Shown piece after piece: positions 15,301 through 23,023 of a stretch of DNA of 23,271 nt (position 1 is its first letter; each line of letters starts with the position of its first letter). The notes under the pieces were generated by a model. That model did no database searches. It was not told the DNA's origin and saw nothing but the letters and a program-made list of their open reading frames with translations. The position numbers and the translations under genes were made by a program. Source of the stretch: PALSA-1355 sp041499515 (lineage in GTDB: Bacteria > Planctomycetota > Planctomycetia > Pirellulales > PALSA-1355); assembly GCA_041499515.1 (NCBI GenBank), contig JBGQKM010000059.1:1-23271 (forward strand), read 5' to 3'.

Positions 15301-17752
15301 GGGCGTGACCGTCGGCAATTTGCATCTCGAGGCCGGGCTCGGATTGTTTCAGCCGAATGCTCGTGGAAGGCCGATCCAGGGGACGCGGCTTTTCGACGCC
15401 CAACGCGCCCTCGCGCAGCAGTTGCTCGATCAAGCCCTCGCGCCGCAAACTCTGGTACTCGCCTGCCAACGCAAACCGTGTCGGCGCGCTGGACACATCG
15501 GTATTGAAATGCCAACCGAGCAACCGCTCGACCTCGTCGCCACTCGATTCGTACGGTCCCAAGGGACTCCAGCCGATCCAATTCCAGCGATCGCCCTGAC
15601 CTGCTTCGGCGACAAACAACGTGAAGAGCGGCTTGCGTTCGTCGGTCCCTTGTCCGACGGAGACTTGGATCGTCTCGGGCTGGTTTTGCTCGCGCTGGCG
15701 ACGCAGCGCAAGCGTTTCGCCCGGTTTGGTTCGCGAGACTTGCAGGTAAAAGTCGATCAGCGATCCCATCGGTTCGATACCTTCGCTCCGCACCCATCCG
15801 AGCAGTTTATCATTGGCCGCCAAGGGACCGGCGCGGTACGGGCTGTCAGGGGCCACGTCGGTCACCAGCAACGACTCGCCTCGCTTCTCCAACACGATTC
15901 CCCGCAGCGCTCCGCGCACTCCCAGCACACGATCCAGATCCGCCATGTTCCAGACGCAGATCGTCCGGTCACCGGCAGCCGTGACGAGCAACTTGCCATC
16001 TTCGGAAAAAGCCAGCGCATCGATAGGCGCGAGGTGTCCAGATAGTTCACGGACGGGGGTGCCGGTGATCACATCGTAGATTTCCAGCAGCGGCTGCCCA
16101 AGTTCGTGAGTGGCCAGCGCCAACAAGGGCCGTTGGATCGTGGGCGATGGCGGGAGCAGCGCGTAATCGGTGAGTGTGTGTCCCGCGGGGAGCCAAATCT
16201 GACGCACCACGCGATCACCCTCCCGAATCGAAAGGTATTTCTGGCCGGCCCGCTGACCGTCCGTTGCGGCGCTAACATCAACGCGCCAGGCAGAGGGCGC
16301 GGGCTGGGCGATCCGCCAATCGGACAGATCGTTGGACACGCGACGATGGCTGGCATCGAACACCACCAGGCCCGCTGCCGGATTCGCCGGGGCGGCGCCG
16401 GGTGCCGGCTTGGGCCGCTGGCTTACCAGCACGCCGAGGCTGTCCGCTTGTTTCACGAAGGCCACGTTGCGTGCCGAGATACCGGAACCGCGCAACATCG
16501 CCGGGGCCGTCCGGCCCGCCAGCAGGTCGTCGACCGCGAAGGTGGCGATTTCATGCGCGGGGTTGCCAGCGATCGCCAAGTGTCGACCGCCAGGAACCAC
16601 GGCAATGGAAGGAAGAATGCCGACCGCATTCCAAAGTGGGGTGTCGAACGGATTGACCAGTTGAAACTTCTCGAGGTCCACCAGCCGCAGGCGCACCTCG
16701 GCGCCGGCCGACTTGACGACCACGGCGGCTCGGTCGATGCGTCCCCGGTCCGTGGATGAGAACAAAGCCAGGGCCCGCGGCACCTCTAAATTCGCGAGTC
16801 GCAGTTCTCGTTCGACCGCTGGATCGCCCGCCGCGCCGGCCGAGATATTCCACAGCTTCAGGCGGCCGGTGCTGCCGGTGATCAACCGGGCGGAGTCGGG
16901 CCACCACGCGGCTGTGTTGTTGTACTGGCCGTCGCGGACGCTCCGCAGCGTGTTATTCTCGACATCCCAAATTCGCAATGACTCGCTTTTATCGCCCCAG
17001 GCGATGGCCACGCGAAGTTGTTTGAGACCCCGGCCCGTGTGCCAGGCAACAATGCTGGGTCGGGTCGAAACGTCGGTCAGCATCGCGCCGCCCAAATACG
17101 TTGCACGCGCGTCCCAAGCGCGTACCGCGCCGCTGAACCGTCCGCGAGTGTCGTCCCATTCTTGACCGGCGGAAATCAGCACCGGAGGTTTGCCCGACTG
17201 GGCTGGCGCGAAGGCCAGCGCCACCACGGGCGCGGTATGGGCGCGTAGCGCGCGAACTTCGCGTGTGCGCGTGTTGAACAGATAGATGGTCCCCTGGTCG
17301 AGACGCATGGCGGCGGTCATGGTGCCGGCAGCGGGTACTTTCCAGCCTGGGTGGCGCAAATCGCTGGCGCCGTGCACGAGGCCCCGCCCCGCTGCCGCCA
17401 GCCAGGCGCCATCGGGCGAAACCGCGATCGCGTTGATCACGCCGTCCAGAGCCGGCCCAATGGGAACGCGATAGGTCGCGGGCGCATCGAGCACGAAATG
17501 TTTGGCGACCGGATCCCAAGACCAGGCCCGGACGACTTTGTCCCAACCGCCGGCGTAGAGCGTGTTGCCGCTGGGATTGAAAGCCAGTGCGCTGACGAAG
17601 CTGGTGGGGCCTCCGGGCTCGAGGCGTAGCATGGGCATCGTATCGGCGGCGTCTGGCGCCTGGCGCGCCGGCGGTATGTTTTGGGCGAGGGTTGCCTCCG
17701 CCGCCAGGCTCACCATCGTCACGGCTGCCCAAAACACGATCTTGAACTTCAT
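12350..17752 (-). CDS. Exported giant protein: WD40 repeats, PDZ-like, Ig-like and degenerate caspase-like domain
   Basis: An 1800-residue protein with a Sec signal peptide (MKFKIVFWAAVTMVSLAAEA, then TLAQ). The ATG at 17752 has GAGGAG seven bases upstream. Residues about 40-605 contain WD40 blades ending in motifs such as VRAWSWD, LRIWDVE, LKLWNIS and VCVWNM-like ICVWNMADLDR, with a GH...AFSEDGKLLVTAAGD blade last. Residues about 610-700 look PDZ-like (VAPDSPYRAGPLAANDKLL). Near 720-760 is the WSPLGPYESSGDE...GWHFN segment found in WD40-caspase proteins. About 770-1500 is a series of Ig-like beta domains. The last part, from about 1560, follows a peptidase C14 fold (LHLFVVGVGEKD, DVVVVYYHGQE, IFLLDLQRKVVGG). 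The usual SGHG histidine and DTCHSG cysteine positions are not conserved, so protease activity is unlikely. It starts 24 bases after the kinase gene. I infer a periplasmic or surface scaffold. Confidence 0.85.
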   Translation of the reverse strand: MKFKIVFWAAVTMVSLAAEATLAQNIPPARQAPDAADTMPMLRLEPGGPTSFVSALAFNPSGNTLYAGGWDKVVRAWSWDPVAKHFVLDAPATYRVPIGPALDGVINAIAVSPDGAWLAAAGRGLVHGASDLRHPGWKVPAAGTMTAAMRLDQGTIYLFNTRTREVRALRAHTAPVVALAFAPAQSGKPPVLISAGQEWDDTRGRFSGAVRAWDARATYLGGAMLTDVSTRPSIVAWHTGRGLKQLRVAIAWGDKSESLRIWDVENNTLRSVRDGQYNNTAAWWPDSARLITGSTGRLKLWNISAGAAGDPAVERELRLANLEVPRALALFSSTDRGRIDRAAVVVKSAGAEVRLRLVDLEKFQLVNPFDTPLWNAVGILPSIAVVPGGRHLAIAGNPAHEIATFAVDDLLAGRTAPAMLRGSGISARNVAFVKQADSLGVLVSQRPKPAPGAAPANPAAGLVVFDASHRRVSNDLSDWRIAQPAPSAWRVDVSAATDGQRAGQKYLSIREGDRVVRQIWLPAGHTLTDYALLPPSPTIQRPLLALATHELGQPLLEIYDVITGTPVRELSGHLAPIDALAFSEDGKLLVTAAGDRTICVWNMADLDRVLGVRGALRGIVLEKRGESLLVTDVAPDSPYRAGPLAANDKLLGWVRSEGIEPMGSLIDFYLQVSRTKPGETLALRRQREQNQPETIQVSVGQGTDERKPLFTLFVAEAGQGDRWNWIGWSPLGPYESSGDEVERLLGWHFNTDVSSAPTRFALAGEYQSLRREGLIEQLLREGALGVEKPRPLDRPSTSIRLKQSEPGLEMQIADGHAPLRFAGRQAELNLEIRGLAPDQVSSVTWRTAGAEARAFEPISPQAWAATLSDLPRERRGFKVQLAVTTQESDPQIFAEEVALVYQPPAPVFEQVFPAAESSVVTEPALSFRAQVRSLEKADGDLKISLLHTAGGKQVAEKQFTHAGQLNIDEPFKLQPGDNTISVVATNADALDSAVDQEQTVLVRRISYSPEAVPPPELLIEAIAPETGTRQALTSDQTQPLVVDITTLRIEGHIVGKKPLVRAEWYLGDEAAGRPFGDFAPNAANKIEVAEAVVLQPGPQRLRCVAQAKGGLPTEVSIAVEFRPRLPELFLTAPQNDTDLIEGRDLPHVKLTGRLNPVADKHPFQAAVLLNGRKVPDSLMVDAAGETFSGEAAMENGENRIEVQLSNAWGAKATSEAVRVRYLRPPQIVAVTAPTVVEAPLVDVDFVIDSPAKLELTRLMINDRELPADAAVVERAGPDTTRWKVKARDVPLREGENQIRPLARNGDGWSVITKTAQVTVMRPAPPKAEIEFLTPPADRTVETPQFSVGFVVRSLGRLKRVELRNDTHLVSAIDVSQQTQEPRPGGKPASFRLETTAPVTLNPRDNHIQVVAVNDGGESEARVTVTYVRKPVEVVIDQIASQDQAKSVLKPEIQEGGRVVFAQPVPDGNVWLRGRVRWPDAASQQIHRVSMVHIWVNGFLQIPAPLKSNRPADLEWAWQARIRLSRARGNEISVRLPGVATVADSRLSFKVHCLDPDERQRLHLFVVGVGEKDAGQLEALALSAIQGKRVVGDQITSPAFPKGWIYLISGYVNRGRVTAQLDRIHLRVGDLKSADAANDVVVVYYHGQETVDDQGQFYLLTSQSQYDQDNRSSALSGRDLSDRFASVPGAQIFLLDLQRKVVGGPKMSDDQEVSAKWPHDPQMAALRYVWLSSETPPADARLLVAFNDAVPRANRLGEIETEVSRSSQRAREKYGPTFEYEPRIPEPLRNLLLAKPALPGG

Positions 17753-17776
17753 TGTGTCGCTCCTCGCTCCCGGGTA

Positions 17777-19639
17777 TCAAGGCAAATCGTCAAAGACTAC
17801 GGCCACGCGAAAACTGATGTCGAGATTGGAATCGACGCACTTTTGATCCTCATCCAACAAACGGTCGTCGAGATCCTTGAATCGTAGCGGTTCGGGTTGC
17901 ATATAGCTGCGCCCCCGCAAGATGATCGAAAGCAGGGGGTCGGGATTGTCGGGATCAAAACGCTCCAGGGCGTCGCGAGGACTGCCGGTCCATTCGTTGC
18001 CGTTGCCGGCCATGTCGCGGCAACCGAACGGCGTGCTGATATCATGCGTGGCGGTGCCGACAGGCAACGGACCTTCCAAACCCCGATTCACCGCCACCTG
18101 CAGCTCCCTCGGTTGATCGGGATCCCAGGGTTGGCGAAAGGGACCACGGTCCGCGGAGGCTTCGCCATCCGGCGGCGGTTCGTAGCGGCCCGCGGCGGCA
18201 TCCCAGCGCTCCGCGGTGGGCAAATCGCCACCGAGCCAGCGGGCGAACAGCGCGGCTTCGACGCAGGTTACGCGGAACACCGGCAACCGCTCGTGGCCGG
18301 CCGCTCCCAGATTTTGTTTCTGCGCGCTCGCTCCGAGCTCCCACTTGGAATTCTGCACGACTTGCGGGTTCTCGCTCGCGAAGCGGGCGAACTGCTCGTT
18401 CGAAACCTTGTTCTCCATGATGTAAAAGACGCCAGTCCGGCGGCTGTCGACCAGTCGGAACGGGATGTTCAAACCGTGTCGGGTGCTGATGATTTGATCC
18501 GGACAATTGCGCTCGTGCAGCTTCACGATCTTCGCTCCGGGCGCGGCCGCGAAACCCGACGGCAGTTGCAGGGGTCTCGGCCCCGCATGCCAGTGCAGCC
18601 ACAGCGCGCTCGACACCAACGCCAACGCAACGACCAGAGACGCCGCGGTCCACCGCAGCAAGGTTTGTCGGCGCGGCGCACCGGACTGCGGGTGGCAGGC
18701 CTGACGCAATGCCAGCATCAAGTCGCTGGCGGAGGCGAATCGCGCCGAGGGTTCTCGCGCCGTGCCTCGCCGAATCACCGCGCGCTCGGCCGGCGGCAGT
18801 CGCGACAGATCCAGATTTCCGTTCAGGTGCGCTTGGACGACCACGTGGGCGGTGGCCGTAGACGGAAAGGGAAGCTCGCCGGTACGCAGTTCCACGTAAC
18901 TGACCGCCAACGAGTACTGGTCGGTCGAGGGACTGGGCGTGTTCGATTCAATGACCTCCGGCGCCGCGTAGACTGGACTGAAGCTCAGCGACGTTTTACG
19001 TAAATCATCAACCGCCCGCGCCAAGCTAAAATCGCACACCTGGGCCGCGTCACCCACGATAAGTATGTTCGGCGGTTTAATGTCGCAGTGCTGGATCGCC
19101 GTGGCATCCGACCCCAGGTCATGGCGGGGGCTGTTCAGGTAATCGATCGCCCGCGCGGCGTCTTGCAGATACTTCAGCAGTTCGTCGACGGGAATGCCGG
19201 TCAATCCTTGCCGCTGGCACTCTTCGAGCCTGTCGGCGAGGCTCTTGTGCCCCAAGCCCATCGCGATGATCAGTTCAGCGGGCTCGGATTGGCGGGTGAT
19301 GGCCAGGGTCTGGGCGGCCAGGGTGCCTCGCAGTTGGCTGGGCTGGGCAGCGATCTCTTCGAAGGCGGACTCTTCAAGGATCTCACCCTTGGGGTCCTTG
19401 AGCCAGATCGCCAGAATCGGCACCAGATTGGGATACTGAATCCTTTTGACGAGTCGTAGCGAGCGGAATTCCTTCAGCGCGCCTTTCATGGCGAGATTAA
19501 TGATCTTGATCGCGACCTGGGTTCCCCCGGGCGCGGTCGCTTTCCACACCTCGCCAAAGCCGCCGCTGCCGAGAAAGCCCGTCAGCCGGTAGCCCGGCAC
19601 CGGCTCATCACCGACATCGTATTGGCGAATTTGCGTCAT
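17777..19639 (-). CDS. Membrane Ser/Thr protein kinase with FGE-sulfatase domain
   Basis: A 620-residue protein. I chose ATG 19639 because kinase homology begins with YDVGDEPVPGYRL; the upstream open frame is not protein-like and no strong ribosome site is visible. Residues about 17-310 form a Hanks-type kinase: Gly loop GSGGFGEVW (24-32), Lys45 in VAIKII, catalytic loop HCDIKPPN (Asp186), the metal-binding motif DFS in place of DFG (Asp203), and YAAPE. A transmembrane helix (TAASLVVALALVSSALWL) lies near 330-352. Residues about 360-618 resemble the formylglycine-generating-enzyme/sulfatase-modifying fold, with VSNEQFARF, VEAALFARWLGGDLPTAERWDAA and CRDMAGNGNEWT, likely used for ligand binding. 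The kinase faces the cytoplasm and the FGE domain the periplasm. It is the first of a tight two-gene unit with the WD40/caspase-like gene and lies downstream of vgrG and PAAR. T6SS control by kinases such as PpkA suggests a regulatory role. Confidence 0.88.
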   Translation of the reverse strand: MTQIRQYDVGDEPVPGYRLTGFLGSGGFGEVWKATAPGGTQVAIKIINLAMKGALKEFRSLRLVKRIQYPNLVPILAIWLKDPKGEILEESAFEEIAAQPSQLRGTLAAQTLAITRQSEPAELIIAMGLGHKSLADRLEECQRQGLTGIPVDELLKYLQDAARAIDYLNSPRHDLGSDATAIQHCDIKPPNILIVGDAAQVCDFSLARAVDDLRKTSLSFSPVYAAPEVIESNTPSPSTDQYSLAVSYVELRTGELPFPSTATAHVVVQAHLNGNLDLSRLPPAERAVIRRGTAREPSARFASASDLMLALRQACHPQSGAPRRQTLLRWTAASLVVALALVSSALWLHWHAGPRPLQLPSGFAAAPGAKIVKLHERNCPDQIISTRHGLNIPFRLVDSRRTGVFYIMENKVSNEQFARFASENPQVVQNSKWELGASAQKQNLGAAGHERLPVFRVTCVEAALFARWLGGDLPTAERWDAAAGRYEPPPDGEASADRGPFRQPWDPDQPRELQVAVNRGLEGPLPVGTATHDISTPFGCRDMAGNGNEWTGSPRDALERFDPDNPDPLLSIILRGRSYMQPEPLRFKDLDDRLLDEDQKCVDSNLDISFRVAVVFDDLP

Positions 19640-20011
19640 GGTCGTGCGCTGGGTGGCGTTTGGGGCCCGCGGCGGATCGGAACACCTGTCCAAGCCAATT
19701 CGGTCGCCAAAAGTCGAGGCCCAAGAAAGTGGTCTGACGTCATCTACGCCTGCGACGTGATATCGACGCCCGCTATCATAGCCAAAATTTGTCCCGTCGT
19801 ACACGGTTTCGCAGTCGCACAGTGGACTCGTTGGAGCACCGTCACTGCCTTCACGATGTGTGGGGCATCACGAGACGTCGGACGCCGGCCAGGATCCGCT
19901 CGGATGCCAACGACCGAAATCGGCGGGCAGGTCCATGGATCGGCTTCACAAGATCTGCGATACCATGGCCGACCAGACAGTCGTATATCCGCGTCTATCC
20001 GCCTGCCGCGG
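19640..20011. other. Gap between PAAR and kinase genes
   Basis: No supportable gene on either strand. A TATGAT (minus strand, 19775-19780) resembles a -10 box, but the hexamer 17 bases upstream, TGTACG, matches the -35 consensus in only three of six positions. It is therefore a weak candidate for a promoter of the kinase operon. The gap argues that the kinase pair may be transcribed separately from the vgrG-PAAR genes. Confidence 0.4.
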
Positions 20012-20302
20012 TCACCCGATCAGCACGGTCGGACAACCAACAACGATCGCGCCGCCGTGAGCCGTCATGTCTCCGATGCGTGCGGCGGGCATGCCGCCAA
20101 TCAACACGGTGAAACTGCCCAAGGCGATCACGTCGGGAGGCCCGACACAGACGCACATGTCTCCGAGGCGTGCAGCGGGCATGCCGCCGATCAAGACCGG
20201 AATGCCTCCGGGCGGCAAGATCGGGCCGCCCACATGCGGCACGAGCACCGTGACCATCGGGCAAACGTGCATGTCTCCAACTCTGGCAGCAGGCATACCC
20301 AT
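20012..20302 (-). CDS. PAAR-domain T6SS tip protein
   Basis: A roughly 96-residue PAAR protein, which sharpens the VgrG spike and can carry effectors. It has the threefold repeat typical of the domain: MPAARVGDMHVC, GMPAARLGDMCVC and GMPAARIGDMTAHGG, with Pro-Ala-Ala-Arg in each, and intervening PILPPGG and VLIGG segments. Cys and His residues (MHVCP, MCVC, TAHGG, VGCP) suit the zinc site at the tip. I prefer the ATG at 20302; a TTG at 20317 is in frame directly after the stop of the preceding gene. There is no C-terminal extension, so it carries no built-in toxin. It follows the DUF6931-like gene almost without a gap, so translational coupling is likely. Confidence 0.92.
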   Translation of the reverse strand: MGMPAARVGDMHVCPMVTVLVPHVGGPILPPGGIPVLIGGMPAARLGDMCVCVGPPDVIALGSFTVLIGGMPAARIGDMTAHGGAIVVGCPTVLIG

Positions 20303-20317
20303 GATCCGGTGCCCCAA

Positions 20318-20896
20318 TTATTTCCAAAGGTTCTTGCCGTTGGCGATTTCGATGCCGCGACCCAAGAAGGCGCGGTATTTCTCGATGGCCTTTTCAGGCT
20401 CATGGATCACCACTGCCATCATGACGGCACCGGCGACTGCATCAGCGGTCAGCGTGTCTGCCGGAGGAATGTCGGCAACGTTAGGCGGCCCCAGGCTGCC
20501 GCCGCTGAAAAAAGCGGCCAGCGCCGCACAGCCGGCTGGCGAGCCGAAACGGGCCTCTTCGGCCGCCGGCATGGTGGCGCGCCGATGCTCTTCGCTCGGT
20601 TCGGTCGCCCAGCGCTCGGCCGCTTTGATCGCCGCCGAGGCCGCCGGCGGGGTGTTCGCGTCGCCGGCCGTTTTGGCGCACGCACAGGCCCACCATACCG
20701 CCTCGCGCTTCGGCAGTCCGTGGGCCAAAAAGCGGGCCGCATCCTGGTAATGTTGTTTGTCCATTAGCAGGTCAAGGTATTGCGCTGGGGTCAGGCCCGG
20801 TCGCAGCAGCGGACGCGCTTCATCTCCCAACTCGAAGCGCGTGCAGACTTCGCTAGCCGACTTCACCGAGATCTTGGATAATGGCCCACTCGCCAT
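20318..20896 (-). CDS. DUF6931-like protein between VgrG and PAAR
   Basis: A 192-residue soluble protein, mostly helical and Ala-rich. ATG 20896 has GAGGT about seven bases upstream. Recognisable stretches are FELGDEARPLLRPG, LDLLMDKQHYQDAARFLAHG, LPKREAVWWACACAK, the AAFFSGGSLGPPN segment and PEKAIEKYRAFLGRGIEIANGK. I associate these with the family called DUF6931; this identification is from memory. No signal peptide or membrane segment is seen. Its gene begins 18 bases after the vgrG stop, and its stop TAA abuts the PAAR frame, so all three are co-transcribed. Position between spike and tip genes suggests an adaptor or chaperone that helps load PAAR or an effector onto VgrG, but this is inferred from order only. 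Confidence 0.8.
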   Translation of the reverse strand: MASGPLSKISVKSASEVCTRFELGDEARPLLRPGLTPAQYLDLLMDKQHYQDAARFLAHGLPKREAVWWACACAKTAGDANTPPAASAAIKAAERWATEPSEEHRRATMPAAEEARFGSPAGCAALAAFFSGGSLGPPNVADIPPADTLTADAVAGAVMMAVVIHEPEKAIEKYRAFLGRGIEIANGKNLWK

Positions 20897-20914
20897 GGCG
20901 CTACCTCATCTTTG

Positions 20915-22912
20915 TCAACCGATCATCGTGACGCCGCCCTTGAGCGTCAGCATGGCGTCGCCGTTGATCTGCGTCATCATGCCTTTGACTTGGGTTTGGA
21001 TCTGGCCTTCGACGCTGATCATCATGCCTTTGATCGTAACGCCCGTTTGATCGATCGTGATACTGCTCTGGCCGACTTTCAACGTGATCGATTGCATGGC
21101 CTCGGTCTGGCTGGCGCCCATATCTAGCTTCGTCGCCTGGTTGCCCATCTTGATCGCGAGCGAATCGTTTCCCATGCCGATTTGGACGTCGCGATTGCCC
21201 TTCTTGATCGTCACCGACTCGTTACCTTCCTTGACCGTCTCGGTGCGATCGTTCTTGACCTCGATGGTTTGATCGTGGCCGACATTCAAATCGTCGTCAT
21301 TCTCCACGACGCGATGAAAATCCTTCTCGGCGTGAAAGTAAATATCCTCCGAGCCTTTTTTGTCCTCGAAGCGGAGCTCGTTGAAGTTGTCCGTGCCGCC
21401 CTTGAGCGTGCTGCGCGTCTTGATGCCGCTTTGGGTTTTATTGTCGGGCAGTTTATAGGGAGGCATCATCTCCGCGTTGTACACGCTGCCGACGATGATC
21501 GGCTGATCGGGGTCACCCTCCTGGAAGGCGACGATCACCTCCTGACCAATCCGCGGAAGGTGAACGGCACCCCACTGTTTACCGGCCCAATACGTGCCGA
21601 CCCGGACCCAACACGAGCTGTCGCCGTCATTCTTTCCCTGCCGATCCCAGTGAAACTGGACTTTCACGCGCCCGTACTTGTCCGTGAAGATTTCCTCACC
21701 CGCGGGTCCCGCGACCACGGCGGTCTGGGTGCCCTGCACGAACGGCTTGGGGGTCCGTCGGGACGGCCGAAAGGAAAGCGCGGCCGGAACGCAGTCGAAC
21801 GTGTTGAGATAACTGAAGTCCTCGCCGCCGGTTCGATAGGCGTTCGTCATGGTGGCCACATGGTGGATGTCGGTGAACACGTATTGCCCATCGGCATTGA
21901 AGTGTTTTTCCAGCGTGAACTTATACCCGCTCGACAGGTGGCGGCAATTCCCCGCGCCCTCGATGATGAGACCGGCGGCGGCCTCCTCCTGCATGCGGAT
22001 TTCGACGGTCCGCTTGTTGTCGTTGAAGATCTCCTGCAAGTCCGCGGACTGATCGCCGCCGCTACGATTGACGCCGTCGAAGCGCTGGGCGTACTCGCCC
22101 GGGAAGTCGTAAATCTCGAGCTTGTCGTTTCCTCCGACTTTCAACTTGTGAGTCACCGTACCGACCGCGACGCTATCCTGTGGCGTTTTATCCGCCTCGA
22201 GGTGCTTATGGGGCAGCTCGAAGCTATGATCCCACAGTGTGCATTTTCCGGAACGGAGTTCCTGGACTTTCTCCCAGTCGTAGATGCGATCGTCCGGACG
22301 ATTGCCGCCGGCCATGTTCTCATAGGTTATTTTGCCTAGATCGGTGTGGCTTTGCGGCGTATTGGCAACCACCATTTTGTGGCTGCCCTTGTCATGTTTG
22401 AAGAAATAGTAAATCCCCTCTTCCTCCATGAGCCTGCTGGCAAAGTTGAAATCGGTTTCGCGGTATTGGACGCAATAGTCACGAGGCTTGAAGGTCCCCT
22501 GCAGTTCGTATGAGACGTCGACACCATCGAGCGCCTTCTTCAAGATGTCCGGAACCGACAGGTGTTGAAAGATCCGGCTCTGCGCCCGCTTGGTCAGCAG
22601 CCAGAACTGTGGAACGATTTGCATGCGGTAGGCGATAAAGTCGTCGTCCTGTTCGCCCTGACTCACGCGATTACAAATGCCATTGAAATAACGATTCTTG
22701 CCTTTGGCTGGCAGTTCCACGCGGACCGTGATTTTTTGACCCAGCAACTTGTCAAAGGCGACGTCAGCCTGCTTCTCCGCCAGCAAATCCAACTGGAAGC
22801 TGAAGAGCTGCGAGACGGCCTCCTGGCCGGTGAATCCGACCAAGAGCAGGACGTCTGGGCCCAACGGCGTGGTCACCTCAAGGGGACGATCGGCTTGCAG
22901 GTACTTGCCCAT
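20915..22912 (-). CDS. vgrG: Type VI secretion spike protein VgrG (TssI)
   Basis: A 665-residue VgrG, the trimeric spike pushed out by the contracting T6SS sheath. The ATG at 22912 is preceded by GGAG six bases away. Domains in order: a gp27-like base (residues about 10-370, with LFSFQLDLL, VQYRETDFNFASRLMEEEGIYYFF and YRTGGEDFSYLNTF), a gp5-type OB fold (about 395-490, FTDKYGRVKVQFHWDR, SSCWVRVGTYWAG, RIGQEVIVAFQEGDPDQP) and a repetitive beta-helix needle with regularly spaced V/I and G/K (DRTETVKEGNESVTIKKGN, then ITLKVGQSSITIDQTG). It ends at VTMIG without an additional toxin domain, so effectors must be bound non-covalently, for instance through PAAR. It is the first gene of the vgrG-DUF6931-PAAR unit and lies 111 bases after clpV. 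Confidence 0.97.
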   Translation of the reverse strand: MGKYLQADRPLEVTTPLGPDVLLLVGFTGQEAVSQLFSFQLDLLAEKQADVAFDKLLGQKITVRVELPAKGKNRYFNGICNRVSQGEQDDDFIAYRMQIVPQFWLLTKRAQSRIFQHLSVPDILKKALDGVDVSYELQGTFKPRDYCVQYRETDFNFASRLMEEEGIYYFFKHDKGSHKMVVANTPQSHTDLGKITYENMAGGNRPDDRIYDWEKVQELRSGKCTLWDHSFELPHKHLEADKTPQDSVAVGTVTHKLKVGGNDKLEIYDFPGEYAQRFDGVNRSGGDQSADLQEIFNDNKRTVEIRMQEEAAAGLIIEGAGNCRHLSSGYKFTLEKHFNADGQYVFTDIHHVATMTNAYRTGGEDFSYLNTFDCVPAALSFRPSRRTPKPFVQGTQTAVVAGPAGEEIFTDKYGRVKVQFHWDRQGKNDGDSSCWVRVGTYWAGKQWGAVHLPRIGQEVIVAFQEGDPDQPIIVGSVYNAEMMPPYKLPDNKTQSGIKTRSTLKGGTDNFNELRFEDKKGSEDIYFHAEKDFHRVVENDDDLNVGHDQTIEVKNDRTETVKEGNESVTIKKGNRDVQIGMGNDSLAIKMGNQATKLDMGASQTEAMQSITLKVGQSSITIDQTGVTIKGMMISVEGQIQTQVKGMMTQINGDAMLTLKGGVTMIG

Positions 22913-23023
22913 GTTATTCTCCAGAACGCACGTCGCTACGGTCGCTGACTTTCCAAGCTATTATCGTGCTAACCCCCGGACCGTTGCCGGAATTCCGCGT
23001 CGACCAGCGGAAATATGGGCAAA

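Noticed and set aside
14270..16045. 591-codon plus-strand open frame
   Set aside because: It lies opposite the WD40/Ig-like protein, which has a signal peptide, ribosome site and recognisable domains; the antisense frame shows no domain.
19775..19803. Promoter upstream of the kinase gene
   Set aside because: The -10 like hexamer is reasonable, but the -35 position matches only half of the consensus and planctomycete promoters are poorly defined; kept only as a note in the gap entry.
20060..20310. Spaced near-repeats that might suggest a CRISPR-like or tandem repeat array
   Set aside because: The repeats encode the threefold PAAR motif in one reading frame; spacing and divergence follow the protein, not an array.
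19622..20767. 381-codon plus-strand open frame
   Set aside because: It runs antisense across the kinase start, a gap, PAAR and the DUF6931-like gene; the protein is repetitive His/Arg/Asp sequence derived from the complement of the PAAR repeats.
21182..22339. 385-codon plus-strand open frame
   Set aside because: It is antisense to the unmistakable VgrG gene.
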